In this document: piece by piece, positions 1 to 6,943 of the stretch
Numbering within the stretch: the first letter of the stretch is position 1
Layout: each line of letters opens with the position of its first letter
DNA from: Thermoplasmatota archaeon
Lineage (GTDB): Archaea; Thermoplasmatota; Thermoplasmata; Thermoplasmatales; Thermoplasmataceae
Length of the DNA: 14,581 bases
Assembly (NCBI GenBank): GCA_023379345.1
Contig: JAMCUV010000065.1
Span: forward strand, 1-14,581
Direction of reading: 5' to 3'
Position numbers and translations under genes: made by a program
The notes under the pieces: generated by a model
The model's input: only the letters and a program-made list of their open reading frames with translations
Database searches by the model: none
What the model was told of the DNA's origin: nothing

Positions 1-19
1 AAAAAGTGATGTTCTTGCA

Positions 20-913
20 TCACTGCTTTAGGGCTGAAACAAGTTTTGGCACTATCTGGAAAAGGTCACCCACAATTCCGTAGTCTGCTTCCTCAAAAAT
101 CGGGGCGCTCTTGTCCTTGTTCACAGCAACAACAACTCTGGAGGTCCTCATTCCTGCTATATGCTGAATCTGTCCAGAGATGCCGAGCGCAATGTAGAGC
201 TTTGGCTTCACTTTCTTTCCGGAAAGTCCCACCTGTCTGTCTTCGCTAAGCCACTGGTAGTCCAGGCACACTGGTCTTGAACCGGCAATCTCACCATGCA
301 CAGCTTCAGCAAGTGGTTTTACCTTCTCGATGTTCTCTTTGCTGCCTATTCCCCTTCCCACGGACACGATAACCTGCGCCTTCTCTATGTTAACGGAACC
401 TGCCATCTTGTCTATCCTGTTGACTGTGGTAATTTTTGAGGCAGGGAGTTCCACTTTCACAAGCTCAGACTTGCCCTGAGCCCTGGCTGCTTCTGAAATG
501 CCAGCCATCACGGTCAGCACCCTAGCACCAGATTCCTCTTCAAGGAGAGTTTTTCCTCCGTAGAAGAACCGCTTTGTGACAATCTTACCATCCCTGAATG
601 AAATGTCATTGATTTCTGTCATTGCGGGCAGGTTCAGTGCCTCCGACATCATTCCCGCAACCTCTCTGCCTCTTACGGTTGATCCCGCAAGGAAGAGATC
701 GTATTTCCCCTCCGTGAATATCTTTGAGAGGGCCTGGAATATTGCGTCAGATCCCGGATTGCCAGTAAGTTCATACAGCCTTGTGGCACCGTACTGGTCC
801 ATGCTTTCCATTACCGGAGAAAGTACTGCTGCGTCAGCGTCGGCTTTGCCATTAAGTGCCGTCAGGATTTGGGTGATTATCTCCTGGTTGTCGGAAAAAA
901 CAAGCGCCTTCAT
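20..913 (-). CDS. etfA: Electron transfer flavoprotein alpha subunit (EtfA/FixB)
   Basis: This is the alpha subunit of the heterodimeric electron transfer flavoprotein, which takes electrons from acyl-CoA dehydrogenases and passes them to a membrane quinone reductase (family knowledge). The 297-residue length is about normal. The N-terminal half is the nucleotide-fold domain. The C-terminal FAD domain is clearly seen: GRGIG at 186-190, an Arg at 213 (SRPV), GISGQIQHIAGM at 244-255, AVNKDKSAPIFEEADYG at 263-279 and VGDLF at 281-285, all classic EtfA signatures. The ATG start overlaps the etfB stop as ATGA, so the two subunits are translationally coupled. It lies divergent to a thiolase/acyl-CoA dehydrogenase operon, its likely electron source. 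No FixC/FixX or ETF:quinone oxidoreductase gene is visible; if it is adjacent, it lies beyond the left edge. Confidence 0.95.
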   Translation of the reverse strand: MKALVFSDNQEIITQILTALNGKADADAAVLSPVMESMDQYGATRLYELTGNPGSDAIFQALSKIFTEGKYDLFLAGSTVRGREVAGMMSEALNLPAMTEINDISFRDGKIVTKRFFYGGKTLLEEESGARVLTVMAGISEAARAQGKSELVKVELPASKITTVNRIDKMAGSVNIEKAQVIVSVGRGIGSKENIEKVKPLAEAVHGEIAGSRPVCLDYQWLSEDRQVGLSGKKVKPKLYIALGISGQIQHIAGMRTSRVVVAVNKDKSAPIFEEADYGIVGDLFQIVPKLVSALKQ

Positions 914-1671
914 CTTATGGCCTCCTTTATTGCCTTTGAAACTTCAGCTACGCCCTTGTCCACATCCTCAAACACAATGCGCTTTCTGTCGCTCTTTGGT
1001 GCCTTGTTTGAAATAACAACTGACGTGAACTTTTCCTTTGGCCCTGCAGGCTGAGTGTTTATGGGTTTCCTGCCAGCGGCCATGATCTGCAGCACCGGTG
1101 GGAGACGGGGCTCATTTATTTCCTGAGCCACAGAAATTATGGCCGGTGTCTCGCCTCTGATCTCAAGGTTGTACTCCTCGAGCGCCGATGTCACCTTTGC
1201 AGTTTTCCCATCCATTTCTATCTTGATCGCGTTGCCAAGAAGCGGCTCCCCTGTTATGGCCGATATCTTTCCAGGAAGGAGTCCGGTATAGGAATCTGCA
1301 GACTGGTTGCCCAGTATCACAAGATCATGAGGTATGGATTTTATCTTTTCTGCCAGAACCTTTGCCGTAACTTCCGGGTGGTTGCCATCGTAGCCGGTTA
1401 ACAGAAAGCCCTCATCCACCCCCATTGCATATGATTCCTTCATGGCAGCAGAGGATTTGTCGGTTCCAAATATGATTGCAGAGACCTTCCCGCCATGTTT
1501 CTCCTTAATCTTTACTGCAGCCTCAATGGCATTCTTGCTGAGGTTTTCAACCCTGAGAGGAAGATTCTGAAGAACCGGTTCCCCTGTACTGGGATCTGTT
1601 TTCATCTGGTCTATGTCCGGTATCTGTTTCACAAGCACAATGACATTATACGGCATTTTATCACACTTCAT
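910..1671 (-). CDS. etfB: Electron transfer flavoprotein beta subunit (EtfB/FixA)
   Basis: This is the beta subunit of the electron transfer flavoprotein, partner of the gene that follows it. The N-terminal strand VIVLVKQIPD, the mid-protein GNQSADSYTGLLPGK loop (the AMP- or second-flavin-binding region in this family) and INEPRLPPVLQIMAAGRKPI near the C-terminus (the partner recognition loop region) identify it. Two starts are possible. The ATG at 1671 gives 253 residues (MKCDKMPYN) and lies about 24 nt from a TATA-like box, fitting a leaderless mRNA. The ATG at 1656 gives 248 residues (MPYNVIVLV), closer to the usual family N-terminus, and is preceded by GTGAT three bases upstream. The second start fits homologues better and the first fits the promoter spacing; I cannot decide. 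The nucleotide loop does not match the bifurcating-type GDTAQVGP motif, so a non-bifurcating role is more likely (inference). Confidence 0.95.
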   Translation of the reverse strand: MKCDKMPYNVIVLVKQIPDIDQMKTDPSTGEPVLQNLPLRVENLSKNAIEAAVKIKEKHGGKVSAIIFGTDKSSAAMKESYAMGVDEGFLLTGYDGNHPEVTAKVLAEKIKSIPHDLVILGNQSADSYTGLLPGKISAITGEPLLGNAIKIEMDGKTAKVTSALEEYNLEIRGETPAIISVAQEINEPRLPPVLQIMAAGRKPINTQPAGPKEKFTSVVISNKAPKSDRKRIVFEDVDKGVAEVSKAIKEAIR

Positions 1672-1688
1672 CCCAATAGCCTTTGCAC

Positions 1689-1701
1689 ATCTTTATACAT
1701 T
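1689..1701 (-). promoter_or_regulatory. TATA-like box of the etfB-etfA operon
   Basis: On the minus strand the sequence reads ATGTATAAAG at 1700-1691. Its centre is about 24 nt upstream of the ATG at 1671, the normal archaeal TATA-to-start-site distance, so transcription should begin at or just inside the etfB start. A CACGCAA heptamer occurs twice just upstream of it (1716-1722 and 1731-1737), 15 bp apart, and might be a regulator site. Confidence 0.5.
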
Positions 1702-1772
1702 TCGTCGGGAACTGGCACGCAATGGCATCCCACGCAAAACCATAAAAATAGGAAAAGTTGTGCAATAAATGA

Positions 1773-1780
1773 TTTATATA
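1773..1780 (+). promoter_or_regulatory. TATA-like box of the thiolase-ACAD operon
   Basis: TTTATATA is preceded by an A-rich stretch. With the usual spacing, transcription would start near 1802, leaving about 38 nt of leader carrying GTGAT before the thiolase start. A second AT-rich candidate, TTATTTA at 1804-1810, would give a start near 1833 and a very short leader. It coincides with one arm of the inverted repeat at 1786-1811. Confidence 0.45.
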
Positions 1781-1785
1781 GTCTA

Positions 1786-1811
1786 CTAAATAACCACAAA
1801 AACTTATTTAG
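1786..1811. promoter_or_regulatory. Inverted repeat, candidate operator between etfBA and the thiolase operon
   Basis: CTAAATAA at 1786-1793 and its exact reverse complement TTATTTAG at 1804-1811 are separated by a 10-bp spacer. The centre-to-centre distance is 18 bp. The dyad lies just downstream of the TTTATATA box and spans the predicted transcription start, the position expected for a repressor site. No regulator gene is adjacent, so the cognate protein is unknown. Confidence 0.45.
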
Positions 1812-1839
1812 ATCACATCGCACTTACAAACACAGTGAT

Positions 1840-3036
1840 ATGATGGATAAGGACAGAGAAGTATACCTGGTGCACTATAAAAGGACCGCCTTTTCACGGT
1901 CAAGACCAAATGCTCCAGAGAAGGACGTATTCAACAGCATAAGAATGGATGAGGCCCTGGGTCAGCTTATCAAGAACTCTGTCTCCGAGACCGGAGTGAA
2001 GGCCGAGGAGATCAACGATGTCATAACAGGATGTGCCATACAGGCAGATGAGAACTGGCTGTACGGGGGGCGCCATCCAGTATTCATGGCCGGCCTTCCA
2101 TTCAGTGTGCCATCAATGTCCCTTGACAGGGCCTGCTCTTCATCCCTGAATGCAATGAGCATAGGGGCAATGGAGATAATGACCGGAAATTCTGACATTG
2201 TGCTGGCAGGTGGCATGGAGCACATGACACATGTGCCTCTTTCCAACAATCCCAATGTGAAACCTAACATAAAGCTCATTGTCAGGCCCGAATATGCAAA
2301 ATACGACATGACAACATCATACAACATGGGGCTCACCGCAGAGAAGCTTGCAAAGGTGAAGAACATTGAGAGGGAAGACATGGACCGGTTCTCAATGGAA
2401 AGCCACAAGAAAGCAGCAAAGGCACTTGATGATGGTTTTTTCAAGGATGAGATTCTTCCCATAGATGTTGAGAAGGATGATGATTTTATCACAATAGATA
2501 GGGATCAGAGCATCAGGCCGGACACAAGCATGGAGGGGCTGAGGGCACTACAGCCCGCATTTGTCAAGGACGGGAAGATAACCGCTGGAAATTCCTCACC
2601 TCTCAATGCAGGAGCATCACTGACCATGCTGATGTCCGGGAAAAAGGTTCGTGAATACGGGCTAAAGCCCCTGGCAAAACTTAGCTCCTTTGCATGGGCT
2701 GCTGTTGATCCTACAATAATGGGACTTGGGCCTGTGCCGGCATCCCAGAAGCTTCTAAAGAATGCAGGACTCAGTGCCGAAGATATCGATATATGGGAAA
2801 TCAATGAGGCATTTGCTGTTGTCGTACTCAACGCAATAAGGGAACTTGGCCTTGATGAGAAGCGCGTGAACCTGAAGGGTGGCGCCATTTCAATAGGGCA
2901 TCCCCTTGGCGCATCCGGGGCAAGGCTGGGTGGCACCGTTTCACGCCTGCTGAACACCGAGAAGAAGGAGAAAGCAGTTGCAACACTATGCGTCGGCGGA
3001 GGCCAGGGCTATTCAGTACTCTTTGAGAGGGTGTGA
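1840..3036 (+). CDS. Acetyl-CoA acyltransferase / thiolase (bacterial FadA/AtoB-like)
   Basis: This is a thiolase, which cleaves 3-ketoacyl-CoA with CoA (beta-oxidation) or condenses two acetyl-CoA. With the start at 1840 it has 398 residues, the usual length. The acyl-accepting Cys99 sits in RACSSS, followed by AGGMEHMT at 123-130, NEAF at 332-335, His354 in GHPLGASGAR and Cys384 in CVGGGQG, so the active site is complete. The GHPLGASGAR and CVGGGQG motifs make it like bacterial degradative/biosynthetic thiolases rather than the archaeal type found beside HMG-CoA synthase and a DUF35 protein. The frame is open upstream to 1495, but that part overlaps etfB. Codons 1840 and 1843 are both ATG with GTGAT just before; 1843 (397 residues) has the better spacing. 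The gene heads an operon with two acyl-CoA dehydrogenases, which favours fatty acid breakdown. Confidence 0.9.
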   Translation: MMDKDREVYLVHYKRTAFSRSRPNAPEKDVFNSIRMDEALGQLIKNSVSETGVKAEEINDVITGCAIQADENWLYGGRHPVFMAGLPFSVPSMSLDRACSSSLNAMSIGAMEIMTGNSDIVLAGGMEHMTHVPLSNNPNVKPNIKLIVRPEYAKYDMTTSYNMGLTAEKLAKVKNIEREDMDRFSMESHKKAAKALDDGFFKDEILPIDVEKDDDFITIDRDQSIRPDTSMEGLRALQPAFVKDGKITAGNSSPLNAGASLTMLMSGKKVREYGLKPLAKLSSFAWAAVDPTIMGLGPVPASQKLLKNAGLSAEDIDIWEINEAFAVVVLNAIRELGLDEKRVNLKGGAISIGHPLGASGARLGGTVSRLLNTEKKEKAVATLCVGGGQGYSVLFERV

Positions 3037-3038
3037 AC

Positions 3039-4169
3039 ATGGATTTTGAGTTTCCTGAGGATATAGTTAAGGCAAGAGAGAAGGCTGCTGAATTTGCAAG
3101 GAAGGAGATAAGCTCCAATAAAGCTTTAATGTATGACCGGGAAGAAAAATTCCCGGAGGAACTGAAGAAGAAGGCCTTTGAATACGGCATTGTGGATTAC
3201 ACGAATCCGTGGTCAATGCTTGTGACCATTGAGGAACTATGCAGGGCGGATCCCGGAATGGGAATAGCCGCCACTGTGAGCCTTTTCGGGGCCGAGGTAA
3301 TCATGCTCTTTGGCAATGATAGCCAGAAAACAAAGTATCTCGGTGCAGTGCAGAATGGAGAGATGATGATGGGTCTTGCCGTGACAGAGCCAGGCGGAGG
3401 CAGTGACGTGGCAGGCATCAAGACCACTGCCAGGAAGGAAGGCAACAGATACATAATCAACGGGTCAAAGATGTTCATAACAAACGGAACCATGGCAGAC
3501 TTCTTTGTCATGCTGGTGCGTACCTCAAATCCTGAGGACGGAAAGAGGCACCACGGCCTGAGCACATTCATAGTTCCCGGCAACCTTCCCGGCTTCTCCA
3601 GGACAAAGATCACCGGCAAACTGGGAGTCAGGGCTACAAACACGGCGGAACTGGTGCTCAACAACGTCGAGGTTCCGGCGGAAAACCTCATAGGCGAGGA
3701 AGGTAAAGGTTTCTACTACATCATGACGTTTTTCAATATAAGCCGGGCATATGTGGCAGCCCAGGCTATTGGCATTGCCCAGGGCGCCCTTGACAGGGTG
3801 CTGGGATACCTCTCGGAACTGCAGTCAAAGGGTGCTTCGTCCACCATAACAGAGGAGATCCAGATGACGGCCTCTGACATAGCAACCCGTATTGAGGCCT
3901 CCAGGCTCCTGACATACAAGGCTGCCTCATACCTGTTCCAGTTCAGGCCAAACCCCACCATAACGAGCATGTCAAAGGCATATGCAGCAGAAACTGCCGT
4001 ATTTGCAACTGAAAAGGCACTGGAGATCACAGGGTATTCAGGAATCAACGGTGACCTTGAAAGATTCTTCAGGGATGCCAAGATCATGGAGATATGGGAA
4101 GGGACAAGCGAGATTGAGAAGCTCATTATCTGGAGGAATCTCATTAAGGAAGCCCAGGGAGGTAATTAA
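3039..4169 (+). CDS. Acyl-CoA dehydrogenase, catalytic-type subunit
   Basis: This is an acyl-CoA dehydrogenase family flavoprotein that oxidises acyl-CoA to 2-enoyl-CoA and reduces ETF. It has 376 residues from ATG 3039. That start has GGTG (3030-3033) five bases upstream; a GTG at 3033 overlapping the thiolase stop is the other option. The flavin loop VTEPGGGSD is at 115-123, NGSKMFITNG at 141-150, KLGVRATNTAE near 194-204, and the catalytic base is Glu354 in EIWEGTSEI near the C-terminus. The Arg-x-x-Phe-Gly motif that normally contacts the FAD of the neighbouring subunit is missing: residues 263-275 read SKGASSTITEEIQ instead. The next gene, one base downstream, is a second homologue that keeps that Arg, so the two probably form a heteromer (inference). 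Substrate chain length cannot be told. Confidence 0.9.
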   Translation: MDFEFPEDIVKAREKAAEFARKEISSNKALMYDREEKFPEELKKKAFEYGIVDYTNPWSMLVTIEELCRADPGMGIAATVSLFGAEVIMLFGNDSQKTKYLGAVQNGEMMMGLAVTEPGGGSDVAGIKTTARKEGNRYIINGSKMFITNGTMADFFVMLVRTSNPEDGKRHHGLSTFIVPGNLPGFSRTKITGKLGVRATNTAELVLNNVEVPAENLIGEEGKGFYYIMTFFNISRAYVAAQAIGIAQGALDRVLGYLSELQSKGASSTITEEIQMTASDIATRIEASRLLTYKAASYLFQFRPNPTITSMSKAYAAETAVFATEKALEITGYSGINGDLERFFRDAKIMEIWEGTSEIEKLIIWRNLIKEAQGGN

Positions 4170-4170
4170 G

Positions 4171-5217
4171 ATGTCAATGGAAGAACAGGACATACTGAGA
4201 TCTGCAGTGATAGAGTTTGCAGAGAAGAATATTGCCAACTCAGCAGTTGCCATTGAGAGGACAGGGATAACTGACGATCTGGCAGTCTCTCTTGCTGCAC
4301 AGGGATTTCTTGGAGCCGCTCTTCCCACTGAAGTTGGAGGAGCAGGCATAGACAGGCAGGGATATGCTGTCATATTGAAGGAGCTGGCATCTTATTCCCC
4401 GTCGGTGTCCGTTCTGGTCCTCATCACAGGATCCATTGCAGGAAGGCTGCTGGAAAAGAAAGCAGACAGCCTGCTTGGAAGGATCGCCACAGGCGAGGAA
4501 TCATTCGCAGTCTCGCTCTGGCCAGCCACAGACGGATCGGGAAGCGCAGGGGAACTGAAGATATCCGGCAATAAGATCAGGGGAACCAGGAGATATGTCA
4601 TTGGAAGGCCAGGCGGCTGCCTTGTGGCTGTCACTGATGATGGAAAACTTGTGCTGGTGAAGAGCGGATTCAGTTTATCGGACGAGGATCATCACCTGTC
4701 CTTCAGGGGGCTGAAGTATTCAGTGGCAAGCATAGATTCCGCCCATTACGAGGTCATTTCCAGCAATGGAGCTGAAACAATGGAGAGGATACTGTCAGGA
4801 ATGGATCTGGAAATTTCCGCAATAGCACTCGGCATTGCAAGGGGAGCACTGGCAAAAACTGTGGATTACACCAAGGTCAGGAAGACCTTTGAGAAGCCGC
4901 TGAAGGATTACAGCACAGTTGCAAACAATATATCGCGGCTCATGTCGGAGCTCAGTGTGGCAGAGATAGCCCTTCAGGGCTCAGGAGAAATGAATGAGAC
5001 AGAGATGCTCATGCTCAAGGTTCACGCCACAGATCTTGCGAAAAGGGCCACGAAATATTCGCTGCAGTACCACGGGGGATATGGGTACATCGAGGATTTC
5101 GGAGTTGAGAAATTCTACCGCGATGCAGTTGGTCTCACAATACTTCTGGAGAACCAGGCTGCGGACGGCATGAGGCTATCAAAGGAAGTGTTCGGGGAAA
5201 AATCAGGATATCTTTGA
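4171..5217 (+). CDS. Degenerate acyl-CoA dehydrogenase homologue, probable partner subunit
   Basis: This is a divergent acyl-CoA dehydrogenase family protein of 348 residues. The start at 4171 is set by a near-ideal GGGAGGT at 4157-4163, inside the end of the preceding gene. The N-terminal helical domain keeps ALPTEVGGAG (50-59). The middle domain is degenerate: where VTEPGGGSD is expected it reads VSLWPATDGSGSAG. The C-terminal domain keeps RKTFEKPL (Arg237, Phe240; Glu replaces the usual Gly) and HGGYGYIEDFGVEKFYRDA (301-319). The canonical EGT catalytic position is replaced: after YRDA comes VGLTILLENQ, with Leu326 at the Glu position and Glu327 one off. Glu214 in SGMDLE aligns with the alternative base used by isovaleryl-CoA dehydrogenase, so activity cannot be excluded. 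It pairs with the intact homologue upstream. Its last 15 bases overlap the convergent membrane-protein gene. Confidence 0.82.
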   Translation: MSMEEQDILRSAVIEFAEKNIANSAVAIERTGITDDLAVSLAAQGFLGAALPTEVGGAGIDRQGYAVILKELASYSPSVSVLVLITGSIAGRLLEKKADSLLGRIATGEESFAVSLWPATDGSGSAGELKISGNKIRGTRRYVIGRPGGCLVAVTDDGKLVLVKSGFSLSDEDHHLSFRGLKYSVASIDSAHYEVISSNGAETMERILSGMDLEISAIALGIARGALAKTVDYTKVRKTFEKPLKDYSTVANNISRLMSELSVAEIALQGSGEMNETEMLMLKVHATDLAKRATKYSLQYHGGYGYIEDFGVEKFYRDAVGLTILLENQAADGMRLSKEVFGEKSGYL

Positions 5218-5718
5218 AGCCTCTTCCCCGGCTTCCTGCGTGCTGACCTGAGTCTCAGGAGCATGGATTTGAACTGGTGCTGCTGCGGGAACCTCCTGTG
5301 ATTCCACTATGTAGTACCCATTGTTCAATATGGCTCCGCCAATTATGCCGCCAACCACCGGGATTGCAATGTAGTCAACTGCAATTATCTTCACCAGAGG
5401 TATGGTACCATTTGAAAGCAGGGAATAGAGGTACGGGAATGCATGTGCATTCAGGTAGGCATTTCCAAGGAACGAACTGATGGCAGCTATATCTGAGAAT
5501 GGCATGAAGAGTGCCATGAGAATTATGCCTATGGAAACAACCACACCAGAAATGAGTGCAGACATGAATCCCCTTGCTGATCCGCGAGATGCCAGTCCGG
5601 CAGCAAAACCCGCAATAATCCAGCCATACAGCGGGATCCAGCCAATCAGTATGAGAAGCAGGACACCGGATATGATTCCCGTTGCTATGCTTCCATACAT
5701 CAATCTTTCATTAGACAT
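5203..5718 (-). CDS. Four-helix membrane protein, DUF5518-like
   Basis: This is a small integral membrane protein of 171 residues with no assigned function. Hydrophobic segments lie at about 9-29, 31-45, 51-73 and 107-132, with Gly-rich helix faces (GIISG, AGFAAGLASRG, VVGGIIGGAIL). A soluble, mildly acidic tail rich in Ala, Pro and Gln (133-171) follows. The Gly-rich repeated-helix pattern recalls the archaeal DUF5518 family (resemblance from memory, not a search). The ATG start lies about 28 nt from a TATA-like box, so the mRNA is probably leaderless. The gene converges on the acyl-CoA dehydrogenase homologue and overlaps it by 15 bp. I infer no functional link from that. Confidence 0.75.
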   Translation of the reverse strand: MSNERLMYGSIATGIISGVLLLILIGWIPLYGWIIAGFAAGLASRGSARGFMSALISGVVVSIGIILMALFMPFSDIAAISSFLGNAYLNAHAFPYLYSLLSNGTIPLVKIIAVDYIAIPVVGGIIGGAILNNGYYIVESQEVPAAAPVQIHAPETQVSTQEAGEEASKIS

Positions 5719-5740
5719 TTACAGTGTGATATTCTGTGGT

Positions 5741-5750
5741 TAATATATAG
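5741..5750 (-). promoter_or_regulatory. TATA-like box of the four-helix membrane protein gene
   Basis: On the minus strand this reads CTATATATTA. Its centre is about 28 nt upstream of the ATG at 5718, which predicts a leaderless or nearly leaderless mRNA. No GGTGA-type site lies between the box and the start. Confidence 0.5.
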
Positions 5751-5841
5751 TTATGATCACGGAAAACATGAATCCAGTGGAAATGTGAGTCTTGAGCCGC
5801 ATAAACAAGGTTCCGCGACTGTTTCCGCATTTCGCATGAAA

Positions 5842-5985
5842 TTATTGCCTGTCCAGGGAATCCTGCTGTGACCTGAAATTTTTAGTCTTTTCGGTGATGC
5901 GGCCTTCCCTGCTGTAATGCTCCGTTACCTGTACCCATGTCAGGAAACAGCCATCAACAAGCATCTCGTTATCTTTCTCTGTCAT
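5842..5985 (-). CDS. Small 47-residue protein, unknown function, second gene of the hydrolase operon
   Basis: A 47-codon ORF begins one base after the stop of the dienelactone-hydrolase-like gene. Its ATG at 5985 is preceded by GGGTGAGTGA, a good ribosome binding site overlapping the end of the upstream gene, which is the main support. The product begins MTEKDNEMLVDG and ends with SLDRQ. It is hydrophilic and highly charged, with one Cys and one Trp, no membrane segment and no motif I recognise. Possible roles include a small regulator or an accessory of the hydrolase; nothing in the sequence chooses between these. It stops at TAA 5844-5842, leaving about 120 bp before the next gene. Confidence 0.55.
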   Translation of the reverse strand: MTEKDNEMLVDGCFLTWVQVTEHYSREGRITEKTKNFRSQQDSLDRQ

Positions 5986-5986
5986 T

Positions 5987-6799
5987 TCACTCACCCAGGT
6001 GCCGGTCAAAGAATGTTAGCATCCTTTCCCAGGCGTCGTCAGCAGCTGGCTTGTTATAGCTCATTCCGGTATGGTTGAAGAATGCGTGATATGTGCCGGG
6101 ATAAATCTTCATCTCAAAGTCCAGCCTGTGCTTCACAGCGTTCTCCACCAGCGTTGGAAGGCCGTTGTTGATTGAACTGTCCTCTCCTGCATATATTCCC
6201 AGAACTGACCCTTTGATCTTGGAGAGATCGTCTATGTTCCTGGGATTTGCGCCGTAGAATATGAGTGAAGCGTCAAATTTCATCTGCGTGGAAAGCTGAA
6301 ATGCGAGGCCACCTCCAAGGCAGAAGCCCACAACGCCTGTCTTTGCTTGTTGGTAGTTCTTCAGGAAATGGTTCTGTGCATCCTCCAGGTCGGATATCAT
6401 CCTCTTCTCTGTTTTCTCCCTCTCAAACATTATCTTTGCGACTATTTTTCTGGTATGCTCCGGAAGCTTTTCAAGTATCTCGGAGACTGCCTTCTGATCC
6501 CCTCTCTTCTCCGGGGGAAGTGCCCAGAAAGGCCTCATGGCGTCCATTATGTTCTCCTCTGTGAACAGTGCCTTCTCATCCTCCCTTGAATACAGGTGGG
6601 GAGCAATTGCGATGTACCCCTTTTCACTGAGCTTACGGCAAACCGCCCTTATGAAGTCTGTCACTCCCCATATTTCCTGGATAACCAGGATTCCGGCCCT
6701 GGCCTTAACTCCAGATGGCATGCTGAGAAAAGTTTCAATGTCGCTGCCGTCCCTTGCCCTGATCTGAAGCTGCTCTTCCAGAACTTTGTTGCCTGTCAT
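5987..6799 (-). CDS. Dienelactone hydrolase family alpha/beta hydrolase
   Basis: This is a cytoplasmic alpha/beta hydrolase of the dienelactone hydrolase family, whose members open enol-lactones or hydrolyse esters. From ATG 6799 it has 270 residues. The Cys-Asp-His triad is visible: Cys160 in GFCLGG, Asp207 in YAGEDSS and His238 in GTYHAFFN. The family Glu (Glu42) is in VIQEIWG. Residues about 80-130 form a charged, probably helical stretch that makes it longer than classical enzymes of about 235 residues, suggesting an extra cap. The ATG at 6799 has GTGAT four bases upstream; a GTG at 6808 in the same frame is a weaker start. A TATA-like box at 6827-6835 predicts an mRNA starting only a few bases before. 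No aromatic-degradation genes lie nearby, so the substrate is unknown. It is co-transcribed with a 47-residue ORF. Confidence 0.9.
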   Translation of the reverse strand: MTGNKVLEEQLQIRARDGSDIETFLSMPSGVKARAGILVIQEIWGVTDFIRAVCRKLSEKGYIAIAPHLYSREDEKALFTEENIMDAMRPFWALPPEKRGDQKAVSEILEKLPEHTRKIVAKIMFEREKTEKRMISDLEDAQNHFLKNYQQAKTGVVGFCLGGGLAFQLSTQMKFDASLIFYGANPRNIDDLSKIKGSVLGIYAGEDSSINNGLPTLVENAVKHRLDFEMKIYPGTYHAFFNHTGMSYNKPAADDAWERMLTFFDRHLGE

Positions 6800-6826
6800 A
6801 AATATCACATGATATTCCTGACTTAA

Positions 6827-6835
6827 TAATTATAA
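6827..6835 (-). promoter_or_regulatory. TATA-like box of the dienelactone hydrolase operon
   Basis: On the minus strand this is TTATAATTA, centred near 6831. A start site about 26 nt downstream would fall near 6805, a few bases before the preferred ATG at 6799. Confidence 0.4.
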
Positions 6836-6943
6836 CTTCTGGGCACACTGTCAATATTTTGGCGGCTAAACATTAATCACCGGCACATGCATGGAAAATT
6901 CTTATTCAAGATAAGCATAGATTATGAACAGTGGTGATGGTTC

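Noticed and set aside
1495..1839. N-terminal extension of the thiolase frame (115 codons upstream of 1840)
   Set aside because: It overlaps etfB and its promoter on the other strand, and its translation (rich in Asn, His, Ser) has no thiolase similarity. The family N-terminus begins after 1840.
3982..4170. N-terminal extension of the second acyl-CoA dehydrogenase frame
   Set aside because: It lies inside the first dehydrogenase gene in another frame. GGGAGGT before ATG 4171 marks the real start.
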